NCBI GenBank assembly: GCA_916700875.1
Contig: CAKAKS010000038.1
Location: 14,196,444 to 14,260,443 of the forward strand
DNA from: Sebastes aleutianus
Lineage: Eukaryota > Chordata > Actinopteri > Perciformes > Sebastidae
Reading direction: 5' to 3'
Length of the DNA: 64,000 nucleotides
Shown here: positions 1 through 9,780 of the stretch, piece by piece
Position numbering within the stretch: the first letter of the stretch is position 1
Layout: each line of letters begins with the position of its first letter
Notes under the pieces: model-generated
Database searches by the model: none
What the model was told of the DNA's origin: nothing
What the model saw: only the letters and a program-made list of their open reading frames with translations
Made by a program: the position numbers and the translations under genes

Positions 1-11
1 TACTTGACCAG

Positions 12-130
12 GTGGTGAAGACGGTTACTTCACTGGGATGTTGCTGAAGAAGACGCGGGTCAAATTTTTGGAGAGCCAGATAGTAACGTACCCCACGACT
101 CAAATGATGAGGAATCTGCTTGTAGCTCAG
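12..130 (+). CDS. tdp2: tdp2 exon (third from last)
   Basis: The exon follows a CAG acceptor at 9-11 and ends in CTCAG before the donor GTTTGT at 131. Two bases finish a split Gly codon, then 39 codons read GEDGYFTGMLL to NLLVAQ. An in-frame TGA at 5-7 confirms that coding sequence cannot extend left without splicing. Confidence 0.88.
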
Positions 131-792
131 GTTTGTGCACACAGAGTTCATTCCAAATGCTCAATGCCATGTTCAGATCACCTTAGTTGATACAAAGTTG
201 GATTTTTCTCTTTGAGATCAGGTGACGTTCAAAGGCCAGAAGTTTTGTCTTATTACGTCCCACCTCGAGAGCTGTAAAGCTAGCGCACCAGAACGCATGA
301 AACAGCTGCGAGTGGTGATGCAGAGGATGAGAGAGGCGCCTGACGATGTCACCGTCCTGTTTGGAGGGGACACAAACCTGAGGGACTCTGAGGTAAGTCA
401 CTTAAAGTCTGCATGGTGTTTACACTTACATTTTTGGTTATCAATTTTCCCCATACATGTAATCACACAGTGTACCTCTTTAATAATTAGTACCTTGGGC
501 TCCATCTCAGGTTGCCAAGGTGGGTCTTCCCCCAAGTGTCAGCGATGTGTGGGAGCGACTGGGAAAGCAGGAGCACTGCCGCTACACATGGGACACCAAA
601 GCCAACAACAACAAGACTCTTCCTTACGTCAGTCGCTGCCGCTTCGACCGGGTCTACCTGCGCCCGGCCACCAAGGAAGGCGCCCCACGCCTGGCCCCTG
701 ACCACATGGCCCTGCTGGGCCTGGAGAAGTTGGACTGTGGGCGCTTCACTAGTGATCACTGGGGAATCTACTGTAGCTTCTCCGCTGCTTAG
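12..792 (+). CDS. tdp2: tdp2, tyrosyl-DNA phosphodiesterase 2 (3' part, three exons; 5' part lies outside the window)
   Basis: Coding exons at 12-130, 222-392 and 511-792 (stop TAG 790-792). Joined, they give 189 residues of the catalytic C-terminal half of a Mg-dependent exonuclease-endonuclease-phosphatase (EEP) family enzyme. TDP2 hydrolyses the 5'-tyrosyl bond between DNA and trapped topoisomerase II in the nucleus. Visible family signatures are GEDGYFTGMLLKK, MMRNLL, LITSHLES, GDTNLRD (369-389), YTWDT, RFDRVYLR and the terminal SDHWG (751-765). In the human protein the Asp and Asn of GDTN and the His of SDHWG are active-site residues, and all three are kept here. The exon entering at 12 begins with two bases of a split Gly codon, so earlier exons, including the catalytic Glu motif, lie to the left. 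The gene converges on tmem64. No frameshift or stop is seen. Identity is secure; whether it is a duplicated teleost copy (2a/2b) cannot be told. Confidence 0.95.
222..392 (+). CDS. tdp2: tdp2 exon (second from last), GDTNLRD motif
   Basis: 57 whole codons between the AG acceptor (220-221) and the donor GTAAGT at 393. It starts VTFKGQKFCL, contains LITSHLES and ends GGDTNLRDSE. Phase-0 junctions on both sides join cleanly to the flanking exons. Confidence 0.94.
511..792 (+). CDS. tdp2: tdp2 last coding exon
   Basis: 94 codons including the stop, following the acceptor CATCTCAG. It reads VAKVGLPPSVSDVW onward and finishes GLEKLDCGRFTSDHWGIYCSF-SAA. The catalytic His codon is at 757-759. Confidence 0.95.
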   Translation, partial: VAKVGLPPSVSDVWERLGKQEHCRYTWDTKANNNKTLPYVSRCRFDRVYLRPATKEGAPRLAPDHMALLGLEKLDCGRFTSDHWGIYCSFSAA

Positions 793-1105
793 AAACGCAC
801 AAAACAAGCTAAAATGCGGCCAGTTCAAGTTTTAGACTGGCTGGTCTAGTTTGTTTTTTGTGTTTTACAGTCCCAGTGCAGACTTCCTCAGTGCTGGGTT
901 CAGACCACAGAAATATGTTCTCTGTGAAAGAAGATGTTCTGACCTCATCTGGTTGCCTGTAAATTTGATATCTTGATTTGATGAGTTTTATCTTCTAATG
1001 TGTTTCTTGATTTAGTTTCTTTCCTGGCTTTTTTTTTTTTTTTTTTTGTAAAATTGCTCAAATAAATGTAGAAAACCCCAATAAATGTTAAAATATCAAA
1101 GTTTG
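793..1105 (+). other. tdp2: tdp2 3' untranslated region with two poly(A) signals
   Basis: Non-coding sequence after the TAG. AATAAA hexamers occur at 1061-1066 and 1080-1085, so cleavage is expected near 1095-1110. A run of about 18 T lies at 1030-1047. The end point is inferred from the hexamers. Confidence 0.6.
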
Positions 1106-2258
1106 CTTCACTGTGTATATGTAGTATTGGCATCTGACCACTAGAAAGCACTACAGAGTTGAATTGCAATTGTTAAAAAAAAGTGACATTTTCTGGTGGC
1201 AGTCCGGGGTTCAGTATTTACACAAAAAGAAATACATTGTTTACCACTACATTATTGTATTTTAAGCTATAGCTTCAGAAAACATTACACAACAGCAAAT
1301 TCATCACAATTGTACACAAAGATTTAAACACATCAGAGTGAATTTATTAATGCATTTGCAGCTAATTTAACCCACTGAAACATGGGTCCAAAACCAGTGA
1401 AGCTAAATGAGAGCAGCCCTTATTTATATTATTAATGCGCCTGTGGTTTTCCTGCTGTCATGTAAAATGTGTGCTGTGTAAAGATTAACCAGCACCTAGA
1501 ATCTACAAATCTTCATCATGACCTCCGTTCTACCCCAAACCAGATGTAACCTCCTCCTCGCAGTCTCTGCCATCACACTGTCAAGACGCGTCCTTCACCT
1601 CTCTCTGTAATGCACCCTTCAGATCTGAGAGTGTGTTTTCATGTGAGCAGACAGCACCGTTTTTACAGCACAGAGTGAAGAAGCGCTGACCTTAGGAGAG
1701 GACACAGATGTGACTCTTCCCTGGGAGCAGGCGTCATCAGAACAGGCATCCCTCCCCCGTTTGTCCCTCGTCTCACTGGTTCCTGATTAGCAAGGACATA
1801 TGAGTCTGTCCAGCTCTATTAATGAGCTCACCTAAAGCCTAAAACATATAAACCTTAAGAATGAGGTTTGTCTTTTTTAAATCTGAGCCTAATTCTTGTC
1901 ATATAAACTCAGGTAATTTAACCCACTGTGCCACAAATCTACACAATTTTCTAATTTTGTTCTGCTTTCTGTGTTGATTTGATAAAATAATTAAGAACTG
2001 AACTTTAAGAAATACCCATGGTTTGTATGCACCTGCAAAACAAATCCTGATTTGGTAGGTATTTTTTAGTTTTAAGTAGGGCTGAAAAAAACCCAAGATA
2101 ATATATATATATATTTTTAAATAATCATTACTTTAAAAAAAAAAAAAAAATCCTAAATCCCAAGTGATGTCTTCAATTGTCTTGTTTTGTCCCACTAAAA
2201 GTTTAAAACCCAATCATATTCAGTTTACCTTCATATTCGACAAAGAAAGGCAGCAAAT
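1106..2258. other. intergenic spacer, no gene seen
   Basis: AT-rich sequence between tdp2 and the first transposon. It holds a short TA tract (about 2101-2114) and an A run (2134-2149). No ORF has recognisable homology and no RNA gene is evident. Confidence 0.5.
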
Positions 2259-2580
2259 TAGAGCTGCAACAATTAATCGATTGGTTGTCAACTATTAAAT
2301 TAATCTGCAATTATTTTGATAATCGATTAATCGGTCTAAATTCTCTGATTCCAGCTTCTTAAATGTGAATATTTTCTGGTTTCTTTACTCCTCTATGACC
2401 GTAAACTGAATATCTTTGAGTTGTGGACAAAACAAGACATTTGAGGACGTCATCTTGGGCTTTGGGAAACACACTGCTCACCATTTTTTTACATTTTATA
2501 AACCAAACAACTAATCGATTAATCGAGAAAATTATCGACAGATTAATTTACAATGAGAACAATCGTTAATTGCAGCCCTA
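2259..2580. mobile_element. non-autonomous hAT-like transposon (322 bp) with 8-bp target duplication
   Basis: The left end TAGAGCTGCAAC and the right end GTTAATTGCAGCCCTA are inverted repeats. The element is bracketed by an identical 8-bp direct repeat, CAGCAAAT, at 2251-2258 and 2581-2588. Multiple ATCGATTAAT-type motifs occur inside. An 8-bp duplication and TAGGGCTGCA termini fit the hAT superfamily MITEs common in teleosts. No transposase is encoded. The same family appears as fragments near 27.14-27.36, 27.75-27.85 and 56.05-56.2 kb. Confidence 0.85.
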
Positions 2581-2765
2581 CAGCAAATACTAACATTTGA
2601 GAAGCTGGAACCAGTGACATTTTTTGGCCTTTTTTTACATGAAAAATGCAAATAATTTTTCCATCAAATAATTGTTTCAGTCCTAGGTTGAAATTCAGTT
2701 AAAGTGGTAGACTTTTTTTGTTGAAAGTCCAGAATACAGTAGTGCAATTAACTCATGAAAATAGA

Positions 2766-3110
2766 TAAAAGGAACTGTGTGTGTAACATTTAGGGGGATC
2801 TATTGGCATAAATTGAATATAATATTAATAAATATGTTTTCTTTAGTGTATAATCACCTGAAAGTATGAATCGTTGGGTTTTCGATACCTTAGAATGAGC
2901 TGTTTATATCTACATTGGGAGCGGGTCCTCTCTTCACAGAGCCGGCCGCCATGTTTCTACAGTAGCCCAGAACGGACAAACCAAACACTGGTTTTTGCGT
3001 CGGCTACCATAGTTTTCCTACATGCTTGGCATACAGGGAGAGGTTTCCATTGGTTGCAATCTGCAACCTCACCACTAGATGCCACCAAATCCTACACAAT
3101 GCTCCTTTAA
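2766..3110. mobile_element. interspersed repeat, TTAA-type non-autonomous element
   Basis: The right end reads CACAATGCTCCTTTAA and the left portion GGAACTGTGTGTGTAACATT resembles its inverted form. The interior (GGCATACAGGG, TTGCAATCTGCAACCTCAC, TAGATGCCACCAAATCC) recurs at 57.57-57.71 kb and, as a short piece, at 37.46-37.50 kb, so it is a repeat family and not a gene. The right end abuts TTAA; the left TTAA is not intact. Confidence 0.65.
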
Positions 3111-4526
3111 GGGTCAGCATGCATGGCCAGAGACGGGGGTATATAATAGAAATAAACTGATTTCAGCTTCAAGCCAGTACAGGATGATGAGCAGCGGAGC
3201 ATTGTCAGAAATCTGAGTAAAATTGTTTCTCATGGTCCTTCAGAGGAGGACTATTTTGCCCTATTTGTGTACTGAGCATGTCAGCATAAAGGAGGAGAGC
3301 ATTAGCAGGTCATATATATGGTACAGATGGAGGCAACAGCTGTCTGGCCAAGAGAGTGGTCATGTGATCTATCAATCTGCCTTGAGCGGGATCCCTCTGC
3401 CAGAGGCCCATCAGCGTTTCCCTCCTTCACAAATCCATTAACATCCGCGCCATAGGTTTCCCTCTGGAAGGCTGCGTAGACGTATTCCAAGATCATTTCC
3501 CTCACCCCGTTTTTTTTCTTTTTACAATTTCACTCTGAGATGTTTTTTTCCAAGCACCAACAGCCTCACAGATGTATTTTTGGAGCTTTCCTCCAAAAGC
3601 GTAGCCCTCAGTAGGAACTAGGGCTTTCATTTGAGGCCCGTCAAAATGAATGTTCTTGGTTTTGTGTGGACGTATCCGTGTGCTGGCGGAGAGGCTCTGG
3701 GATGAGGTTTGTCCTTTGAGGCAGGGTTGGATGATGATGGATCGGACACAGATCTGACCCGAGCCCGGAAGAGATCGGCGGGTTGTGTGAAGAGCTGCAG
3801 ACAAATCTGTGTGCTGCAGCTCCTGGTAACAGATGGAGAAATAAAATGCAACAGGAGTGTGGTCTGCTACGGTTTGATTGATAGGCTGTGGCTGGGCTCT
3901 CTCTGGGCTTTTGTATTTTTTGTTGTATTTGGGGTGCAAGCATATGGCTGTGGGCAACTTTCCCACTGTATGTTGTGAGTGTGTGCGTGGTTACATGGGC
4001 ACAGCACTGCTCACAAGCAGGATCTATCTGGACCATGTCTGTCAGACACTGTCCACACAAACACCCACCTCCCCCTGTACAGATAGCTTGTCACAGGCAA
4101 GGCAAGGGCAAGCATAAGCGGTGCTCTGCATCACCACCGCCACATCCATCACTACTTCCCTTCAAAATTGCTGTGACAAACTGCCCCAGAAGCCAGCATT
4201 ATTTCTGGCCGTACAGTGCTGCTGCTGCTGCATATTTGAGGACTGACAGTTATTTAGAGGTTTGCAAGATAAGGGGAAACCTTCTGAACGGGAACATTTT
4301 GTCTCCCGTCACTCTCAAAGGGTCGAGGATGAAGCCAGGTAATATTAAGGGGATTCATGCTGGGATTTGGGGAGAGGTTATGATGTGGAGGGGAAAGGAA
4401 TTTATGAAATATGTGGCAGCTCAACAAAGATAGTATGGAGCTGAAATGTAATCAGCAACACATTTCTGTGAAAACATCTGTTGAGATCAGTTTCCCCACT
4501 GATACCAGTTACTTTAGGCTGCTATC
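3111..4526. other. intergenic, several overlapping short ORFs but no recognisable gene
   Basis: Slightly GC-richer stretch where open frames of 60-180 codons overlap on both strands (for example 3641-4060 - and 3888-4433 +). None shows a known domain, repeated hydrophobic pattern or conserved splice structure. I treat them as chance ORFs. Confidence 0.5.
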
Positions 4527-4530
4527 TTAA

Positions 4531-5312
4531 AGGGTAATGTATTTTTCAACCTGGACCCTATTTTCCCATGTTTTTGTGGCTAAATGACTAACTGGGACAA
4601 CACTTTCTGAAATTGGTCCAGTATTGAGGGGTAACCGGTTCACTTACAGTGCTTGTTTTTTCCACTGACATGCTCAGATTGTTATTTAAGTGTCTGACAA
4701 CATTATGGAAAGGATCCTACAAATAAATAAAAACCTTTTTCTTACCTTTCATTTGATCCAATCTGTTTGTTACTGTATCCAAGTCCTGCTCAAGGAGAAG
4801 TGAAGTGTTGTGAAATGCGAATATCCGTATACTGTGGCCCAAAGAAATACCATAGAATTCAAAGACCTCATCCACGTTGTGGAAATCATCTAAATATTCA
4901 GCCATGACATTGAAAATCTTTTAGATAACACTAAGCTTTCTGTACTCAAACACAACAAACACTTGTGTTTCCACCACGGATGTATTCCACTATTCAATCA
5001 TTGTCTTCCGCGAGCACGTCATCTCGCCAGATTTCAGAACGAGACTTCTCCTTGAGAGAGACTCTTTCCATAATGTCAGACACTTATAATAACAATCAGA
5101 GCCCGTCATGGCAAAAACAAGCACTTTTACTGGACTTAAATGACGGTGCCAGCTTGCCCCATTAGCACCATGTTGCAGCCCGTGAGCAGCTGCCGTCTGC
5201 AGCGCTCTCCTTCAATACTGGACCAGTATCAGAAATTGTTGTCCCTATTAGTCAGTGAGACATAAAAACATGGTAAAATAGGGTCCAGGTTGAAAAACAC
5301 CAAGGTTACCCT
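4531..5312. mobile_element. 782-bp DNA transposon with ~100-bp terminal inverted repeats and TTAA target sites
   Basis: The left arm (AGGGTAATGTATTTTTCAAC ... GGTCCAGTATTGA, 4531-4630) is mirrored by the right arm (TCAATACTGGACCAG ... TTACCCT, about 5211-5312). TTAA flanks both ends (4527-4530 and 5313-5316). TTAA duplication is typical of piggyBac and Kolobok superfamilies; the ends do not let me choose. On the minus strand an open frame beginning MAEYLDDFHNVDEVFEF (4905 downwards, 62 codons) may be a leftover of an internal gene, but it is too short to classify. Confidence 0.85.
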
Positions 5313-5443
5313 TTAACTAACAAGGTTGACAGAAAAGTTTATTAAAGGCAAACAAGGACATGGATTGACTCAGTATTACATGAGGGATCCTGAGCTGTAA
5401 ATTATTAAACAAAAAGAGGAATGGACTAGATACAAAACATTAA

Positions 5444-5642
5444 AGCAATAGTTTGACATTTTGGGAAATACGCTTCTATGCTTTATGGCGGAGTCAGATG
5501 AGAAGTTTGATATCACTCTCATGTAAACATTGCTGATATCACTGTTATCTGAAGCTTTATATTTAATGTACATACATGAGTTGTAACAATCTTCTCATCC
5601 AACTCTGCCAGAAAACAAATCCCAAAATGTTGAATTATTCCT
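5444..5642. mobile_element. short TTAA-type MITE (about 200 bp)
   Basis: It begins AGCAATAGTTTGACATTTTG just after TTAA (5440-5443) and ends CCCAAAATGTTGAATTATTC, an inverted copy, next to a degraded TTGA. GATGAGAAG and CTTCTCATC form a second inverted pair. It is the same family as the 623-bp element at 29632-30254 and a fragment at 49.24-49.31 kb. Confidence 0.75.
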
Positions 5643-6418
5643 TGAAGATCAGGTTTGATTAATATGTATTACTGGGTTATCTGCAAATTAACATGGATTA
5701 AAACTATAAGTGATTATAAATCTGTACATTTTCATAAAGAGTGAGTTTTTCAAATATTTGTAATAAAAAAGACTTTAAGCAAGTAAAAAAAACGGAACAA
5801 AAATTGTGTAAAAGTCTGACTGGTTTTATTTTCTCTCTCTCATAAATAACACTGAACAAGCATCGTACAGCGATAAATATCAATATTTATACACTGTAAA
5901 ATTCTCTGTATTACAAAATACAGTATATGTGTAATGCACTTGACACAGATGGGAAGTATTGCATTTCATAGCACCAAACGAGACCCTTAACGTGACCCTT
6001 TAAGTTAATGTCGTCACACTGTACTTCTCTTTAACAGTCCAGTTGTGTGTGCAGTTACATCCCAGATTCAGGTCTTGTGTGGGTGTCTATGAAATATACT
6101 TCCCTTAGGAATCAGTTGTTGCATAACTATATCTAAGTTAAGTAGAGCCCACCTAGGAGGAACCAATGCCTTTACTGTAAAACTGCTCATTTTCCCACAA
6201 TCTCAACTTTTCAAAATCCCCGTTGAGAGACTAAAATATTATGAAGTGTGTCCACGGTGGCCGACAAAGTTTCATGTATTTGATTTTTGCATTAAACATG
6301 GTATATCGTCCACGTCTTTTTCACTTCTGAGCAGAACAGCTTCATCAAATCGCACTTTGTTTGGAGGGTAAAGACAATTCCCTAAAACAGTGTCACTGCT
6401 GTCAGATGAAAGCCTTGT
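5643..6418. other. intergenic or distal tmem64 3' UTR
   Basis: Non-coding AT-rich DNA. TTTATT at 5825-5830 is an AATAAA signal on the minus strand and could mark a very distal tmem64 poly(A) site, nearly 3.8 kb past its stop codon. Nothing else is recognised. Confidence 0.35.
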
Positions 6419-6426
6419 GTATTTAG

Positions 6427-7126
6427 TAGGGCTGTAAAAAGTCAATGGGATAGTAACATGTTAATGCAAATACGTTTTAACACCACTAATTTCTTTAACA
6501 AATTGACGCAATCGATCTTTCGGAGGTTGTAGCGGGCTCAGTTTGAAGATACTGGCATCATATGAAACTAGAACCTAAAGAATCCATTAGTACCAACTAT
6601 GTCATACTAGTTTGTCATCAAGGAGGTTAAATAACGCTCCAAACTTGTGCCAAATTTTGGCAAAGAAAAACTCTCATGGCCATTTTCAAAGGGTCGAAAA
6701 TGCGTTCTATAGGTACCCACGAGTCTCCCCTTTACAGACATGCCCACTTTATGATAATCACATGCAGTTTTGGGGCAAGTCATAGTCAAGTCAGCACACT
6801 GACACACTGACAGCTGTTGTTGCCTGTTGGGCTTGAGTTTACCATGTTATGATTTGAGCATATTTTTTTATGCTAAATGCAGTAGCTGTGAGGGTTTCTG
6901 GACAATATCTGTCATTGTTTTGTGTTGTTAATTGATTTCCAATAATAAATATAAACTTACATTCGTATAAAACAAGAATATTTTCCCACTCGTGTGTTGA
7001 TAAGAGTATTAAATACTTGACAAATGAATACTTCCATGTACCTTTAAGGTACATTTTGGACAGATACATTTTTTTATTAATTTGCAATTAATCGTGATTA
7101 ACTATTTTCATCGATTGACAGCCCTA
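6427..7126. mobile_element. 700-bp non-autonomous hAT-like transposon with perfect 8-bp target duplication
   Basis: The ends TAGGGCTGT (6427) and ACAGCCCTA (to 7126) are inverted repeats, bracketed by GTATTTAG at 6419-6426 and 7127-7134. The interior contains the motif GGTACCCACGAGTCTCCCCT and GTAGCGGGCTCAGTTT, both recurring near 63.53-63.79 kb; the second also occurs in degraded form near 14.29 kb. TAGGGCTGTCAATCGAT ends with an 8-bp duplication fit a hAT family widespread in fish. No transposase ORF is seen. Confidence 0.88.
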
Positions 7127-7134
7127 GTATTTAG

Positions 7135-9588
7135 AGAAAAAATCTAAATCCCACACCTTTAATAAAAAAATGTAAAAAAAAAATAAGAAACTGAGTTGTG
7201 AGTAGATTTTATAAATCTTGCAGCCATGAATTGTACTCATCTCTCTTTACGTAAACTTTCAATTCAAGTAAGGAACTGTAAAATGTGTCTGGGTTGGATT
7301 CAGAAGATTTTCATGTGACAGGAGCGAGAGGTTGATGATCGCTAAACATCAATAAGCGATCAGCAGGTTTAGGGACTCACCAAATAAGGTGCTACAAATC
7401 TGAACAAGCTGTTCTGCTCACAGACGTTGGTGTCTCCTTCACATCATTGGCAGCGCAGAAATGTCCGTCAGAGGCAGCGGGAGGTAACAGGCAGGTTGAA
7501 CACTGAAACACAGACCTGTACATATTAATACTCAATCTTACAGTGGAACATGGCTCGACTAACAATTCAAAAGCACTTTTTGTTCACTTTTGAAAGAAAA
7601 ATACATGTTTTACGAGCGCCTCTTTCACATCGGAAGTAAACAGCTATTCCCAACACTTGGCAATGGATCTTTTTTTGCTTTTGACTTTCAAACATTATTG
7701 CTGAATTCAGACAGGAAGGGGCCCTTTCAACCAACATTTAGCATGAAAACAACTCTTTTAAAAGGACTGACAGTATGGAATGTGTAGGGCGAACATTAAA
7801 TCTGGCTTTGAGGAAAGAAAACAAACAAACATTAGTACAAATATTAAAATGAAAAACAAAAAGTTGTGCCAGTATTACAAATACAGGGACAGAGATGAAT
7901 ATTCTATATATAGGAGCCCTTATTATTCCTCAACCAGACTTTGTCTGAGGAGCAGCATCACAATAATTCATGTAAAAATAAAAAATATTATCACATTCAT
8001 CACTTAGTGTCCATGTAGTGTTTGATTGTCGGCTTCTGAGACACATCAGTTTCAACGTTTGCCCAACCAAACCCCTTCCAAGTTTAACTTATCTGTATGA
8101 AAATAATGTTTGTAGTGGACTGTGCAAGAGAACCTACAGCATGAGAGCTTCGTTGTATTATTAAGAGCTAAAACACAAAAAAAAAATGTTCACAGATAAT
8201 TTCTATAATTACTAGCATTAAGTAATAAAATAAAATCAGTCATAAGTCACATGAAGCTTCAGTTCAGGTGGGGCCAGTGTCATGGCATCTGATAAGCTCC
8301 ATCAAATTATGGCACATGAAAAATAACAGCCTCTTTATCTCATCTAGCTTACTCGTCTATAATATAAGTACAACCTTAAATAAACTCAGGTTTGTGTTAC
8401 TTTGATGCGTGAGAGCATTTCTGATTAGTTTGGTTTCAGCACTGAAATATGACATTCATGCCATTTAGTCACCGTTCTTTGATGTATTGCACAGAATAGT
8501 CAAAACCACCATCTTATGCAAAAACTATGTAATAATCCTAATGGATAATCTCACAGCCAAATAAAAAAAATGTAAAAACAAAATCAAAATGTAAAATCAA
8601 ATGAATTCTCAACATTGACAGGAAAGCTTGACATCTCAGTGTTTAAGCTCAGTGTGGGAATCTTTCTGTAGCAGAACACGTGGCTGTGCTACCGAGGAGC
8701 CGATCACACCGCACTTCAACTTTCCTGGCAGAAACGTTCCTGAGTTTCCTGCTGTGAAATCTGCCCTCCTCCCCAGCTGCTCTTATCAAAACCGCAGAAG
8801 TGCCAAAAAGATCTGCAGGCAGATGAGGCCAATTCAGCTGGTGTGGTCGTAAGCCAGCAGAAATCACACAGTTACTGCTCGGTGAGAGCTCCGACTCCCC
8901 CCCCCCATCCCTCTCTCTCCATAGTCCAAAAATAAGACACTTTAAAAAATGAGCTGGACTAAAAAGCCAAATCTTTCAAAAATATTAATAAGGCCCTTAT
9001 TATTTGTACTGTGAGTTAGCACTGGATGTAGACAGATCATAAATCTCTTAGGATTAAACAGAACAGATGTAGTATGAAAGAAAGGTGCATAGGTTGGCAT
9101 TCTTTTGACACTGAAATGGAAAGACAATTCCTTGGTTCTCTAGAAAGCTCCAGATTGCACATTCATAGTGTTAGCAGGCAGTTAATGCCTAGCTATTGTT
9201 TTTAAATGACTCACTCACTCACCTCTAATACCTCTAAACATCATCAGTTCATTGACATCTCTTGTAACAGAGTAACTTAAGTTAAGAATAGGTTAAGAAG
9301 TACCTTAATAAAAAGAAAAAAAAAAACTCCCAAGATGATGTACCGCAAAACAATTCCCATCAGCACCGTTTCTTCAAAAAGGTGCGTGGTCTCACACTGT
9401 ACCGACTAAAGACGTACGCTTTCAGGGTTTCCTTACAAAGGTGGTGAGAATATGATGTTGGAGATTATAAACCACGCCACCTACACGTTTCAGACTGTGT
9501 CTAAACTCAGCGGGTTCCCTTAAGCTCTGTAGTCTTACAATTCGGCGACCAAGTCGTACGAGCTACTGCCTTGTGTGGCGATTCGAGG
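7135..9588 (-). other. tmem64: probable tmem64 3' untranslated region
   Basis: It lies immediately downstream of the tmem64 stop on the minus strand. TMEM64 transcripts in other vertebrates have multi-kilobase 3' UTRs. TTTAAT at 7158-7163 (ATTAAA on the minus strand) is one candidate poly(A) signal; TTTATT at 5825-5830 is another. There is no reliable ORF and no transposon ends within it. Extent is inferred, not shown. Confidence 0.45.
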
Positions 9589-9780
9589 TCACACCACATT
9601 GATGCAGTTTCCACCGCCGGCCGTCGCCCTCTTGCTGCAGTAGGTGAACCCGCTGTGATTGGTGGAGGAGCCGTTCATGTGCGACGATTTCAGCTCCATC
9701 TGGCAGGCGGCGATGGCTGCGTTGAGCTCTACCTGCGCCCGGTGCACGACGTAGAACATCAGGCCGATGCTGATGATGAT
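9589..9780 (-). CDS. tmem64: tmem64 exon 3 (last coding)
   Basis: Acceptor CTGCAG, then IIISIGLMFYVVHRAQVELN and onward to GGGNCINVV and TGA (9591-9589). It supplies the last transmembrane segment and a cytosol-facing-looking polar tail of about 45 residues. The antisense ORF 9571-9912 is an artefact of this exon. Confidence 0.95.
   Translation of the reverse strand: MIISIGLMFYVVHRAQVELNAAIAACQMELKSSHMNGSSTNHSGFTYCSKRATAGGGNCINVV

Noticed and set aside
487..835. Alternative-frame ORFs over the last tdp2 exon
   Set aside because: Only the frame from 511 continues the TDP2 protein and ends with SDHWG.
3500..4433. Cluster of overlapping ORFs up to 181 codons
   Set aside because: No domain, no consistent splice sites, and both strands open over the same bases; best explained by local base composition.
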